A stretch of 64,000 nt of DNA from Nematostella vectensis (lineage: Eukaryota > Cnidaria > Anthozoa > Actiniaria > Edwardsiidae). Under the pieces are notes generated by a model. That model had not been told where the DNA came from, ran no database searches, and saw only the letters and a program-made list of their open reading frames with translations. Below are positions 1 to 12,962 of the stretch, piece by piece (position 1 is the first letter of the stretch; each line of letters starts with the position of its first letter). The DNA lies in contig NC_064034.1 of assembly GCF_932526225.1 (NCBI RefSeq), positions 12,474,887 to 12,538,886 of the forward strand, given 5' to 3'. The translations under genes were made by a program, and so were the position numbers.

Positions 1-495
1 CTTAGGAGGCTTTGGGGAGTCATTAGCGGGAAAAGATATGCTGAGGAGCCAATACATCATCGGAAACGCTCCCGTTCGCTTCCACGAACTAACGTATTCG
101 GCACACTGAACGGGCTTGGAAGCCCTCCTCCACCAAGAGATAATCGAATCGACGAGTACGCAGAATTCACGAAAAGTCAGAAGTCTTTCACCTTTCCTAG
201 GCGATCCAAGCAAAAAGTGCGTCCAAAGATCCCGGGCCGGCAAAGGAGTATTTCAGTTTGTATTGAGGTTATGGACCAAATCGACAGCGCTGCACTGTCA
301 AATTACCACAAGGACTTACGTCGCGGGTCGGTCACTAAATTAAAGAGATTTGAAGTCGATCTGGACGATTCAATCAAAGAAGGAGAGGCTCTAGATATCG
401 ATGAACTCAAACGCGTCTTGACTTCATTCCCGGACTCCGACTTGGAGACGGATGGGGGACTTATGTCGACAACTTTGTGTTCCACCGAGCTGTGA
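1..495 (+). CDS. 3'-terminal exon of unknown gene with C-terminal PDZ ligand (partial)
   Basis: The reading frame is open from the first base of the window to the TGA at 493-495 (164 codons plus stop), so this is the end of a gene that begins to the left; no start codon is needed here. The sequence is low-complexity and charged: an Arg/Ser/Pro-rich part (residues 20-70) and an acidic part (about 110-155, with runs such as EVDLDDSIKEGEALDIDEL). It has no membrane segment and no domain I recognise. The last six residues are LCSTEL, which fits a class I PDZ-binding C-terminus (T at -2, L at 0). The same six residues end the minus-strand exon at 15558-16181 with different codons. A cytoplasmic tail of a receptor or a scaffold-bound protein is possible but is inference only. 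Confidence 0.55.
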   Translation, partial: LRRLWGVISGKRYAEEPIHHRKRSRSLPRTNVFGTLNGLGSPPPPRDNRIDEYAEFTKSQKSFTFPRRSKQKVRPKIPGRQRSISVCIEVMDQIDSAALSNYHKDLRRGSVTKLKRFEVDLDDSIKEGEALDIDELKRVLTSFPDSDLETDGGLMSTTLCSTEL

Positions 496-3400
496 AGCGC
501 GTTAAAAGCGTAAACTTCATCACTAAAAAGCCAAAAATGACGGCTTTATGGCTGGAAACGCCAATTTAAGGAGTCATGACTCGACTCGGAAAGCGAGAGA
601 GAGCCAGAGTAACTCGCGCGGTAAGAGGATGCAGAGGTATTCATGCCGTCGCGTTATTGTTGACTTCCTTCGTCTGCGACGACAAAACGACAAGAAGGAC
701 GCCGGCACGCTAGCATCGCCATCCCCGCAGAGGAAACACGAATGTTATATCTACCTCAAAACTTCAAGAAAAAGCGTAAAAGTCCGCTTTCAGCAATAAC
801 CGAGATATTGACATGTCCTACTTATCTTATTCTGCTGGGCAGTCAAATTAGTAGTTAGACAATCGTCCGATCATGGGACGTCCGGGTGATAATCTGTGGA
901 CTGAGGAAAAAAGCGAACATTAGGTACAGCCGGTAGAGAGGAGAAGCGTTTTTCAAGGATCTTACGTAATGAAAATAACAGGATAATGTCTGTATTGCAC
1001 TTGACATTAAAATGTAAATATTTATTTTTCTTTGCCTTAAGCCAGCGGTAAACTCTGCTGCACAAAGTCAACATCAATTAACAGAGCCATTCAATGTTAA
1101 ATAACACGGCCGTATCCTTTGTTATTACCGGTCTTTCGAGAAGAAATCTTGAATGTGAACGCTAGATTTCAGTGACGAGCTCAATCGTGTAGGTAATTAG
1201 TGGGAAGGGTTGTTTGATAACGATAGGATAACGACTAGGTGACAAGCTCAAGATGCTTATCACAGAACTGTAATTTACCTGTATTTTCATGAAAACAGTC
1301 ACGAAATCTAACGACTGTAAGATAAGTGTGTTATTTTACTTGTGAAGCCATTGGAAGGCACTTTTATTTAAACGAATTTGTACAAAACAAGGATTAAAGT
1401 ATCCTAGAGTGGTTTGTTGTATGTTTTTCATCGCTGCGCACGCATCAATTTTAGAGTGACGCCTTAGAGCAAGAAAAGTTCCCCGAACGGCTTTTCCTTA
1501 CCCGATACATTTAAGACAGCTAACAAAAATATTTGCAATAATCTCCCTACTACTTTCTCAGCCTCTTTCCTTCTTAGTTCATTTGCTACCCGCGTATTGC
1601 GTGCAGTTGCCGGATGCCTAAATCTACTTACAGCCATTCCATACTTGGCCCCTAATTGCCTTAGAATGTCTGTTGGACTCATGAGCTCGCCTGGATTACA
1701 TTCCATCGCACTTATGGTGCCAGTATGTCTACCGTAAAGCGAAACCTTACTTTGAGGGATTTCGACTATTCCCAGCTTGCAAATACATCTCTCTTCTTTG
1801 TATTATTGTCTGTGTTTGTTCCTCGCTAAGGAAGTTTAGCCTTTTGTTGTCTCCGCTTGGGTTTTTTGGGTTTTCTCGGACGCGGATGGCACTCATGGAT
1901 AAGCATTGTGTTCTCTAGCGCCGCAGGATGTGGGTAGCCTAGTGGTATTTGTTTTTTTGGAGACTTTTATAACCCTCTATTCTGAGATGGGATTTGGGCT
2001 ATTTGTACAAGTCGAATTGATATCGTAATATAGTTACACACTCGAAGATCGACAATAGACTCTTAACCCTCTTTTCTGAGATGGGATTTGAACTGTCGAA
2101 TTGATGTCATAATATAGTGGCACAACACTCGAAGAATAGACGATTCGTAAAATAGTAAAAGGAGTAAAAGGCATTACAACACAGAGCAAACGTATAAGAT
2201 AAATTGGACAAACTTTCGTTCTCTAATTAACATTAAGAAAACAACAAAAACATCATCATCATCATCAACAGACAGCAACATGTTACTACAATAACTAGAG
2301 CTGTAACATACGAAAACGACGACGTCCAATCGAGACCATAATACATTGTTTTAAAATTCAAAACGAAAATAACAGAATTAAGAATAAGCGGGAAAAAAAG
2401 AAAATAAACAAAACCCTGGAAGCTTCCCTATAGCTTAAGTATGAAGAACTTAACAATGTTAGAGAATGTCATGTAAATATAGCTAACCTATGATTTTACT
2501 TGGAATAATTATCCGACTGGCGGGAGTTGCGCAGAAGGTCAAATGCTCGTTTCCTTTCGATAGAGTTTAACCATTATCAACTCGTCATAAGTAGGAATTG
2601 AAGGATATATACTTGGCTGTTATCCAAAAAAAAAAACATTTTCCTGTGTGCATCATTTTAATAATATGTTACAAAAAAGGCGTTTGTTGATGCAATGGAA
2701 GCCCTAGCCAAAACTCTCAAAAGACTAGCCTGTAGGCTATACACGGGTTTTAACTTCAGGCTGTGCAAGTGAACTTGGTGTAAAACAAAAGATAATTATA
2801 AATCAATAAACCCCTGATGAGAGGAAATGACAGCAAGAAATGCTTGTAGCTCAACCTTTAACACCGTATGGATATGGTCAGCAGCATGTTGTATTTTATT
2901 ACTACATGCGTTATGCGGTTTATTCTCACTCTTCCTTACACATGAACTAACCCCCCCACCCCCATCCCAATCCCCGGGACTGACCATTCGATCTTTTTCC
3001 AGTTATTGCTTGCTCGATTTTTTAGGGGCTGAACTTTGCTTGATTCAAATTTGTTTAAGAGGGGGGGATCAGACATTCCCTAGTATTTTCCTGTTGTCAC
3101 CAAAAACATGCTATCAGTAACTAGAAACGCAAGGTTAATTGAATAACAAGTTGTAATAAGAGAAGACGCAAAGTAGCTCGTACAAAGCTCGTACTAAGAT
3201 CCATCCCTCGTTTTTTTTTTTGTTTTTTTTTTTCAGTAACGCACGCGTTGGAAGGTAACGGTTTGGAGCATTATATCAATTATCCCTAATCAGTGCCTTA
3301 CTAAATGAACCCTACTAAATTACACTGGTGTTCGCCCTATGTGTATGCTGATTCAAGACAGCGTATAGCTTTTCCCTTGAGCATAAGTGATATTTACGTG

Positions 3401-3545
3401 ACTCCAATAAGTTTTCTGACGTCAAATGTCTCATATCAAACATATTCCCCACGGATAGTGTCCTTCGTTCGCTGTGCCTTATATGGTCATATATGCCCAT
3501 ATTTAGAAGTACTGGAGTTTCCCCTTTCGCGCTTCTCCAACAAAC
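496..3545. other. Intergenic, no gene recognised
   Basis: Only short open frames without recognisable domains occur here. The stretch holds a diverged direct repeat (1966-2140), a short CAT triplet run near 2262-2275 and A/T homopolymers near 2628 and 3210-3232. The first bases after 495 are probably 3' UTR of the gene on the left. Confidence 0.5.
1966..2140. repeat. Diverged direct repeat, two copies of about 85 bp
   Basis: Two head-to-tail copies (about 1966-2055 and 2062-2140) share CTGAGATGGGATTTG followed by GTCGAATTGAT, TAATATAGT and ACTCGAAGA. The spacing differs slightly and several substitutions separate them. Confidence 0.6.
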
Positions 3546-4193
3546 ATGGCGGCAAACACTGATTCCCTAAAGACTCGTAGTGGAAGAATTATAAAGAAAC
3601 CGGATCGCTTGGTCAAATATTTAGACCATTCCTCAGTTGATACGTACGTGAAAGAAGAGAAAGAGGAAGAAGAAAAAGTCTGGGAGATAGAGAGAGTTTT
3701 AAACGTTGAGGGAGACTATGCCTTTGTGAAATGGAAAGGCTACAGCGATAGATATAATTCTACGGTTTCTCTTTCATTGAATCCGCAGTTGTCATGCTAT
3801 TTAGCCGTGAATGCTGGGAACCCCGACAGTAGTGAGGTAGCAAGAGAAAAGCTTCCCATTCTTTGCTCCGAGGATAAGGAATTGTGGCTGATTCGACATG
3901 CACTGTTCGATGAGCTCCAATTTCGTACACCCGAGAATGACACGGGACTCATTCGGAGAGTACAAGTGAAAGTCCCACTTTCAAAGGGGGGTTTTTCCGC
4001 TTTGTTTGGTAAAGGGACATTTTCTTTTGCTACCTCACGAAAGCTGGATTTTTCAGGGACCCGTAATATTCGGTTCCCGTGCACTGCTGTCGAGTTTGGC
4101 ACCGTTATTGGTACGGAGTTTATGGCTCGGCAACTGCCAGATTCGAGTACAATATGTGAAGTTGACTCATCTTCGAAGATGTGGATATCATGA
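3546..4193 (+). CDS. Chromodomain protein, probable first coding exon (3546-3764)
   Basis: An ATG at 3546 opens a frame with a basic N-terminus (TRSGRIIKKPDR), an acidic KEEKEEEE run and then the first part of a chromodomain: VWEIERVLNVEGDYAFVKWKGYSD (residues about 45-68) with the aromatic-cage type W and Y residues. Chromodomains normally continue with a W-E-P motif and a C-terminal helix. Here the frame instead runs into unrelated sequence after RYNST. A splice donor after ACG at 3764 (phase 0) sits exactly where a W-E-P exon should join, so the coding exon probably ends there and 3765-4193 is intron that happens to stay open. A second good donor (CTCG/GTAAGT) lies at 4379/4380. I could not find the following exon. 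Chromodomains bind methylated histone tails, so a nuclear chromatin role is expected from the family. Confidence 0.6.
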   Translation: MAANTDSLKTRSGRIIKKPDRLVKYLDHSSVDTYVKEEKEEEEKVWEIERVLNVEGDYAFVKWKGYSDRYNSTVSLSLNPQLSCYLAVNAGNPDSSEVAREKLPILCSEDKELWLIRHALFDELQFRTPENDTGLIRRVQVKVPLSKGGFSALFGKGTFSFATSRKLDFSGTRNIRFPCTAVEFGTVIGTEFMARQLPDSSTICEVDSSSKMWIS

Positions 4194-4629
4194 GGATACG
4201 AGCTAAGGATTAATTATGATCATAGTTCGTGCCCCCGTTGTACTTACATCTCTGAATATGGGTCAGAGGAAGAAAGGCCTAGTATGTGTCGACCGCTAGA
4301 GCGCAAGTATCCCCCGCTGAGCTTTTTGGAGATCAGCTTCGTACGGCGTAGACGGAATATGCTTCACAACTATGGCTCGGTAAGTTAAAATCTCTCTATA
4401 TAAACTAATTGTTGACATCTGTTTCAACCGATTTCACTGTATTTCCAGTCGAAAATAAAGAGGGGGAATTTAGATCCAGGGAATGATACAGATTGTTTTG
4501 ATGGTTTTAATGCCTTTATATAATAATGTGGGTACAAATAGTTATACAAGTTATAAATAGTGATATTTACAACAGTAATAAATAGCACCAAAAATATAAT
4601 AAATAAATAAATACATTTTTTCTTTGTCT

Positions 4630-7600
4630 TCACTGCTTTTGATATTTTCTCTTGACCCTTTCCAAATTATTTTCCCTACTGAACAGTTTTCTGTTTTCCC
4701 TCTCCATGATCTATAGAGATAAAAATACACAGTTGTAGCAAGCGATTAGTCTAGATAACATGACGTTTTTTTCACTTGGAATTACCTGTACAGTGTAGTT
4801 GCTATTTTTCCCCCCTTTCTGGCTACCCCTGTGGAATGTCTTGTTCTGCATGTGGTTTTTCTTTTCCACTGTCTGGCAATTGAACTGGTGGATCGTGCCA
4901 TGAATCTCCAAAAATTGGGGGACATGATAAACAAGAACTGTAGAGAAAAAAATGCATAAAATTACTTGGTCTCGGAGATCCCAAGTCAATTAAGGAATCT
5001 CATTTTAATCTTACCATGTATATATGGAATTACATCCTGTGGAGAGATAAAAGAAAGCACAATTAAAATAATATATCTACTTGTTATTTTTTCAGTGACA
5101 TATGATCAAATGAGGCTTGTGTCCTGCCAGTTCAACTAACCACAGGGATGTAGAATTACCTCATCAAACGTGGCCTTTCTAAATTTGGTTCCCCATTGGC
5201 GGGCCTTTTCTTGAAAAGCATCTGCTCGAAGATATGCTTCATCTCCAGGATTTGCCCCAAGAGCATCAGTGAGGACCATCAAACTTTTCCACACTTGTGT
5301 CAGCTCTGATATGCTAAGAACTGTTTTCTCACAAGTGGGAGTGGACGATGGCTACAAAACACAAAGCAATTGTTAAATTAGCTTTATACACAGTAGTATC
5401 CTGGGTGTGCTGGTCTTTTTTATAATGAAAATAAAAATCATACCTCAAACACTATGTTGTTGCGGTCAAGATGATCCTTGAGTGTGGCACGTAGGAAGTC
5501 CTTGGTGCCTGTCGACCTCAGATGGAACTTCCTACATTCCTCCACTAGCTGGGCTTTGGTCAGACAGTCAAGGCTGGTGATGGACTTGTTCTCCATGTCT
5601 CCTAGGAAGGCATGGATATCAAGCCCCCTAATGATAGTTTCCAAATCATCACCTTTATAAGGAAAAGAGGATTCAAAGAAAATAAATAACGAAACTTTAT
5701 AGTAATTTCATATTAGTTTCAGTTATTATAACAGTCTTTTCTATTAGTCAGTTATTTACTTACAATCCAAAGAGCTCCACTTGGTTGTGGTTTTGCCACT
5801 GTCATCCTGGACATCATAGAAACAAAACCTCACACCTGCAAATACAATATGGCAAGAAAACAAAATGATAATCACCATAAGACATCCCATATACCCATTT
5901 ACCCTATACATGAAATTTTTATTTACCCAAAGCTTCTATTGCTTCTTCCATGGCTTTTTTAACATTCTGCTCTATAGCCCAGCAAGCAACCTAGAAGTTT
6001 AATATATACCAGGAACTTTTTTAAAAAATGGCTCAATGGAGATTTGAATTTGTTAAATAAGCATAATTTTACCTGGTTGAGAAGTTTTCCCATGATCCTC
6101 AATTTGAGGTGCAGGGTGTCGGGTATGACCTTGGTAAATTCAATGTCCACGAGAGGTAAACATTGAACTCCCTTGGCATTTGGACACCCAACACGTGCAC
6201 GGCACTGGTTTAAGGTTCTGGTTATGGGCCATTGTGGGACTGAAATTTTTATCAAATTTATCTAGTTATTTATAATATAGCTGACAATGGAATAATTCAT
6301 AAAAACAAAAATCATTTAATTCATTACATAACATTCATTATATAAGTAACAAAATTAAAAAACTTACTAGAAAAGTCTCTGATCATCCTTTTGCTGCACT
6401 CACACCAAATGCAGAAGTACAAGGCACAGGGACTATTAATTCCGAGAATACACGCCATGAACTTCCAGTCAGCACACATCACCCTTAAAAAAGGGATAAA
6501 AGTTACATATGTCCTGTTTAATGCCAGATCATAAGATTATTGGTTGCAAAAAAAATGAAACCTACCAATCAATAGTGTATTCAAGGCCATTAACAAGAAT
6601 GCCAGTTCTCCCTAGGGCCTTCATCTCATCAAAAACCCCTCTCAAGGTCGCCTTTAGGATGTCATATGACTCCTTGCCTATAATAAAAAGTGTTCACAGA
6701 TATATGGCTTTAGTTGACTATATCATTAGGAAGATTTGTTCTCGCTTACAGCTGCAATAAATTAGCTGCAACCAACTCACCATCATATATAGATATACAA
6801 TATTCCCTTTCTGGGCTTCTTTTAACAGAGTTTTCTGCTGGAAAGCAGAAGGTTGTCATAACACTCCCGAGTTTTTTGGTGGTTTTTCTACCATCACCAG
6901 AAAACCGAAGGGTTATAACATTGCCCCCTGCATTTCCAATGACATCTGAACTATAACTTAGAATGTCCTTGATGGATCTTGAACATCCTTTTGCATTCTG
7001 AAAGGAGAAACTTTGTTTAATGAATTATTGGGTTTGTACAGTATTTGCTTGTTTTAAAGGATGCAAAATGTGCTGTGCACAAAGCAAATCAGAATTAAGA
7101 CTATCAACAGACTAACCCCTTCAAATTCTGTAATAGGAATGATTGCATTTTGAGCTTTTCTCTCTTTCTGTATCCCATACAGTGATGGCAAGCTGGACCC
7201 AGCTACCATCTTTAGCTCATGGTATGCTGAGTCAGAAACATCACCATCTTCTTTGGCCTGAGATTATAAAAATAATCTAAATATAGAAAAAATAAGAAAC
7301 CTACAGTACTGTACATGTACTTCTATAATACCTACCTTGAGAGCTCTTTGGATCTTTTTATGGTCAATCTCCTCAGGCTCAACCCTCTCATTGAAATGTA
7401 GGGCAAAACTGACCATACCAACTTCAAGTTGAACCTAGAGATAAGGAAACATTGAAATGTAGGGCAAAACTGACCAACTTCAAGTTGAACCTAGAGATAA
7501 GGAAACATTTTATGATAAACAAATGCCATTATAACAGAATTGGTAAATTTAGGTTGTTTCCATGTGTACAAAAATTCTAAACAAACCTCAACAACTTTCC

Positions 7601-7937
7601 AATCTGTTGGAAGCTTCTCAAATTGCTTCTCAAGCCATTTTTTAATCTCTGACTTTTTGTGAAATTGAGCTTTTGGCTCAAGGTCACAAAAAGGCTTTCT
7701 CGGCTGAAGAAAGGGCTTTTTTTCCTTGCCTAGCTCCTTTCTCATGCCATCTCTCTCTTTGACAACATCAGCGAGTCGATGTTTTAGCTCTGACAGCTGA
7801 TTCTCGAGCTCTTCGATTCTAGAGTCCCGAGAATCACACAGCCCGATTTCACGGACTTGAGGTAGCATGTAAGCCAATCTTTGTTTTTTCAATGGAGGAC
7901 CTTGTGAAAAATTTGTCAAATACCCTTGCACCATCAT
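4630..7937 (-). CDS. 14-exon transposase-derived-like protein, 664 aa, complete
   Basis: Exons in gene order are 7587-7937, 7336-7434, 7117-7257, 6781-6997, 6566-6677, 6368-6483, 6073-6239, 5927-5990, 5764-5835, 5444-5652, 5160-5351, 5015-5036, 4786-4937 and 4630-4710. Every junction has GT/AG and the phases close over 1995 bases to a TGA at 4630-4632. The ATG at 7937 has an in-frame coiled coil (residues about 38-72) downstream. Other landmarks are SDSAYHELKM (exon 3), RFSGDGRKTTKK (D232), ADWKF (D312) followed by Cys-rich CIWCECSK, VIPDTLHL (exon 7), and FNCQTVEKKNH (E612). The SGDG/ADWKF/VEKK order resembles a D-D-E catalytic triad with an insertion. I recall similar uncharacterised proteins in cnidarians and fish, but no named family. 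The intron-rich, intact frame suggests a domesticated host gene rather than a young transposon. One exon is only 22 bases (5015-5036). Confidence 0.8.
7388..7504. repeat. Partial tandem duplication of a splice-acceptor region
   Basis: The 5' part of exon 2 of the minus-strand gene, with its AG acceptor and flank (7388-7447), is repeated at 7449-7504 with a short internal deletion. This leaves a second, non-used-looking copy of the acceptor just upstream of the real one. Confidence 0.75.
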
Positions 7938-8604
7938 TTTAGTAGATATCTATCATGAACAAGCAAACGAGACGACTAAACTTTTGAACCTCTTCCCGCC
8001 TAAGTTTACCGAGATTCTGCAAGATGATCCCCAAAAAACAACCCGTGAAGATTATCTAGATAAGAATTGCGCCAAAATTATACAAACAAAAAACGGAAAT
8101 ATTAGAAAGGAATACTTAGCTTCTCGTCCTTCGGGTGTTTCTGTACTCTTCAGCATCAGGATCACACAAGGACGTAGTCGATTAAAATACCTACGAGGGC
8201 TTTTTTCCACAAGTTAGGCTGGCAGAAGAAAGATCTAGCCCCTACAGGGGTATTTGATGAGAAAAATAGGTATTTTTCGCTTCTATAAGCAGAAATCTCA
8301 GGTTAAATAGCCCTGTTTTCCAAAAATAATCGCTCTTCGTCCGCCATCTTGGATAGCTCAGAGAAAACCCATTTGTAATTTGCCAGGTTACACAGCTCCT
8401 AGTCTCAGTCTCTAAAAAAGCGGCCGAGCGAGTTTGAATAACACCAAAAGTTTGATATGAAGAGTAATAACTGATTACTTGGCTAAAAGTGTAAGCCCTA
8501 GAAATCAAGATAACCTGTCTTACGTTTGTTGTTTGTCACGATAAAAATAAACCCTACACGCTTTTTCTCAATCGCCTTTTGCGAAATAAATAACATGTTT
8601 TTAT

Positions 8605-8731
8605 CAGCGGCGTAGGCAGGATTTTTAACAGGAGGGGCCCCAAAAGGGACTTTCAATGAATTTTCTCCTGTATTTTAGATAATATCTCATACATTTACTG
8701 CATTTTTGGCTGCTAAAAGATGGGGGGGGCT
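8605..8731 (+). mobile_element. MITE-like element family A, copy 1 (3'-truncated)
   Basis: It starts with a terminal-repeat-like CAGCGGCGTAGGCAGG and matches the elements at 35665-35819 and, inverted, 36945-37069, sharing ATTTTTAACAGGAGGGG, TTTTCTCCTGTATTTTAG and ATACATTTACTG. The right terminal repeat is not seen. Confidence 0.7.
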
Positions 8732-11700
8732 CTTACTTATTATATCTTTCAACAAAAACATTCTCGGTATTTTTAGCTCTTCGAGCTAAAAGGGCACTAA
8801 CTGACGTACAGATTATACGATCTAAAACGTGAAACTTGATTTGTTTGTACATCAATACCTATCGATAAGGATTATTTTAAGCCCTGTTGTTGTGCAAGAG
8901 GTATGATCGTCGTGAGTGCGCTATTTCTGTGTAATCACGCCACTTGGGCTACTCTTATTTTCTGCGGTTTATTGCAAATGCATCCGCAAACCAAGGGGGA
9001 GCTAACACGGTCCGGTCTAGCCCGCGGTGGGACGGCATAATTTAATGATAGCGCGTTCTATACGCCGTTCCCGCTGGATGTCTCCCCACCCTGTCTGCGG
9101 TAAATAACGCTGAACGATCTCTATTATGTACGTGTCGAAATGCTAACCATTAAACATATAAAACAGATAGTTAAATAGGATAACCTTCTTCGACAAAGAC
9201 AAACTGTTTTCTGCGTTATAGGGCTATTCACTTTTTACATAACCGTCTATGTAAATTTTCTCCCCTGTTTACGCCTAAGGTAAAAATATTTGTTGTTGCG
9301 TTCCACTGTTTTGACGTAGCCATTGGCTTAAAATCAACAATGCTTACCGCCAGGATGGATCTTTTATTTAATTTTCTTGTTATGACACATACGAACACTG
9401 GGTTCAAAGTAAGGAAATGAGAAGTTATTTGTTTCGATCACTGATAACGCGAGTATTTATAAATAGAGCATTTTTAATGGAAATCAGCCAAATGTTCAAC
9501 AATATGCGCATTCTAAATTACTACTCTGACTTGCTCTGAGCTTATTGTTGTAATTATATCTTATTCGTGCGTGCGATAACATGACGAAGTTTTGTTGTTG
9601 TTTGAAATGTATTAAAATATATTTCATTTGATGAGTCAATTGACCCCGCTACACAGAGCATACATTTCGGTAGTTCAATCAAGAAACAGATATACTTTTA
9701 CTTTAACATTGTTGTTAATAAAAGTACTACACGCTATTTATACTTTTTTTCTTATTTATCGCAAATAAACCATTGCATGTTCAAATATAGATAATAACGA
9801 AAAAGTTGTTGATCGACATTCTTAAACTGAAACTCTCAGATCCCTGGAAGTTATCTCAATACCCTGCAGCATTGTAACGTTACTTTGCGTGCATAGGTGC
9901 CGTTATCTGCCGTTATCATGAAAGCTCCTTCACGCTCTAACTCTCCTACCACGAAAACCGCGTTCAGATAGTCGCTACTTGGGATAGGTGTTATTCACTT
10001 GAACACTATATATAAGGCTGTTTTGGGTTAATGTCTTCGCCTCTAAAGATGCGACAACGCTTGGCTACAAAATGACGAAAGGTACTTGTTTCTACTTGGC
10101 TACAAAGAAACAGAACTCAGAAAATGTACTTTAGGTGTGGCTGTTGAACCGCAAGTTGCGTGCAAATCCACACAAGTTATGTATTATACTGATAATCTCG
10201 CTTGATCTCTATGATCATTTCACTTGTTTTCTTCAATATAATGCTACTTTGCGGGGGTACGGCTTTACTGCCCAAAAAGATTAAAATAAATGTATTACTC
10301 TTCATGTCGATAATAGTGTATGAATGGCATCATGCCTCTATTGATTAAGGCGGTATGATACCAATAAAAATAACTTCAAATTTGAAGTAAATTGACAAAA
10401 AACATTTCAAGTTTATTTAGCCTAGAAATTATCTCTGCTTTATTCGTGATTAGATATATTTCTGGGAAAAAAAATTTTCACTTTATTTTCTTACGATCCT
10501 CAGGGCCGACCCACGTGACCCCTTAAAGAATGTCGATCAGCCATATACTTCATTATCGTTTATCATTGAAAACACAACAGTTTATTCCCAAGGAAACTTC
10601 ATAATAACAATCTAAAAAATAATTTGATTGAGGATATCTTGGTTAATCGCTTGAATAAGCCGATGGAAATTGATTCTTTCTGTGACTCGGCATGGAGCGG
10701 GAGCAAAAAATGGCGGCGTGGTTTGCCTTCTATATTCGGGACAATGAGAACAAGGAGAACAGTAAACTGTAATGTAGTTCGTTTGATCACACATTTACGG
10801 TGCTCTTAGATCATGACCGACATTCAGCTTTCATTTCTTAACACAGGGTACAGCGCAGCGCAATACTTATCCCTGTCACAAGACCTTGCTAACTGGAAGT
10901 AATTTACCATCTCGATCGCTCGTTCACTAGCCCCCCACTACAAAATACACGTAGCCGTAAAATCTTTAATGCACTTGACATAGGGCTTTATGGAACTTGG
11001 CCAATTCCACTGAGCTTTGGTCTCAGACGTATGCTTTAGAGTCACGAGTATTCTTACGCAAAACCCTGTGCTACAATAGGCTGTGCCCTACCTTTCCTTC
11101 TTGGGGTGTGTCGCTCGTGTGACTATCATTGGGTGGACGTGATAAAACGGAGCCCTTTTGGCCATGATCACTTTTTATGAGATGGCCTGGCGAACCTTCC
11201 TTGCACACAGTCGGCCATAAAACCAGACCTGCAGTTCAAATGGGGATCTTCCGCCATACTCCTCTGAGTTTAGTTCTAGATAATCTTGTTTGGATGTTTA
11301 AATCTTGTTCAAAATATGTAAAGAATTTTTTTCCGCACTACATGAAGAGCTCGTTCCATTGTATTGCGAATTTATTAAAACTGAGTAATTGAATGAATGG
11401 GATCATTGTTTCAGACTTCCCTTGAATAGCCTCGGTTGGAATTTATTACAAAAAATTAAAAGCTTACTAACAGTTTCTAAAGAGGTAGATAAATACGTTC
11501 ACACTTCATATTCAGTCTTTAACAAATTGCTTCGTGGTCTCCCTGTGGTGGCGCAGGGGTGCTCATTATCATTATTATTGATTATGTTGATTCACGAAAT
11601 GTGAAATGCACTATACGAGGCGACAGTGGGTGTCCGAGTATGAAAAAAGCCAAAGGTTTGCTATGCACCCGCCGTAGATCGATACAGGAGCCACCTTATC

Positions 11701-12884
11701 CTCTTAGCTCAAGTACACTCAAGCTGGCCTCCCCCGCAGTCATCTCAAAGAGCAAAGAGAAAAAAAGAGTGATTGGGTTGCCTGTGGCAAAAAAAACGGA
11801 AGTGGGAAACCGGAAGCGCTGCTATACTTCTCCGCAATTTCCTCACAGGTAACCCGTTCTTTCCCATCTGTTCTTCACGAGTTGCTTGCGGATTAAGCCT
11901 TTTTTTAGTAGTGCAGTCGAGCATTGGTGGTTTTTAATTGGCCCGTCGACCCAAAGTCTTGCATCCTTTTATGGCTAGTCGCCAAAACGGCTAAATGACT
12001 CGCAATGCATCACGGGTAGGACAAACTCAGAATTTCAACGCATCCCGGGTAGGTCGGACACAGAATGTCGTACGTTATTCCTATTATGCTTTGTTCTTCA
12101 TGTTATCAAAACCTGGGCGCCAGTCTGCGTCAAGGACATTACGTTTAAATACCTTGCCTATAGAAGCCACTAGCAGCTATCGCTTACCATGTCAACACGT
12201 ATACCAACAACAAACAACCGTACGATCTGATGCACGTCTCGAGGACGCTTCGGTTATCTACGGATGTTATAACTATTACACTCGCAGACGCTTCGGGTGT
12301 TTACGGATGTCATAAACTATAACACCCGATTGACTATCTAACCGCAAATTGCTGTAGAAAAGTGCTGAAAAGTCTTAGAATTTTTATCCTGATATGCTTT
12401 TGTTTATAAACTTGCAACGACTTTATTATTTTCTTTAAATGTTCCTGAAGGCTGGTACTGCTTCCAGGTAAAGGATTTTGCAGGTTGTGAGGACCCTCGT
12501 TTCTTTTTTAATTTGAATAGCATTCTAAGCATGCAATAAATACCACTTATCGCGTGTGTAGCTCTCGATTCCGGAAGACTCCCATGGCGAGAACATGCAA
12601 TTGTTACTTATGAGTGTGTGGTATTTATTGTTTTATATTAATGAATTGTTCGCGCAAGATTGGCGACCGGAAATTTAACAAGCTGAGCTATACTTACGGT
12701 ATGAACATCACACCTGTCACCACATATTTTGTCAACGTCATTTCCACAGTTTTGTTGAGCGCTAATTTTAGAAAGATAATACATTCATCAGTTAATTAGA
12801 AGATAGTTAGTATGATTAGAATAAATAATGACTTTTTTTTACCAGAAAGGCTTTTTTAGCGCTAGTGGAGTTCTGAAAGTTTTT

Positions 12885-12962
12885 TTTTTTTTTTTTAAAG
12901 AATCGGCAATGCAGGTTTTTTTTTTTTTTTTTTGGAATTGCCAACCCCCCCCCCCCCCCCCC
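12885..12962. repeat. Homopolymer cluster (T-runs and a C-run)
   Basis: Two T-runs of about 17-18 bases and one C-run of about 17 bases lie within 80 bases. Confidence 0.85.

Noticed and set aside
548..799. Basic 83-codon open frame after the first gene
   Set aside because: No recognisable domain; more likely 3' UTR.
3797..4102. Minus-strand 101-codon frame opposite the chromodomain exon
   Set aside because: No domain recognised and no splice context; probably chance.
7984..8217. Plus-strand 77-codon frame upstream of the transposase-like gene
   Set aside because: No family likeness; it lies in the likely promoter region.
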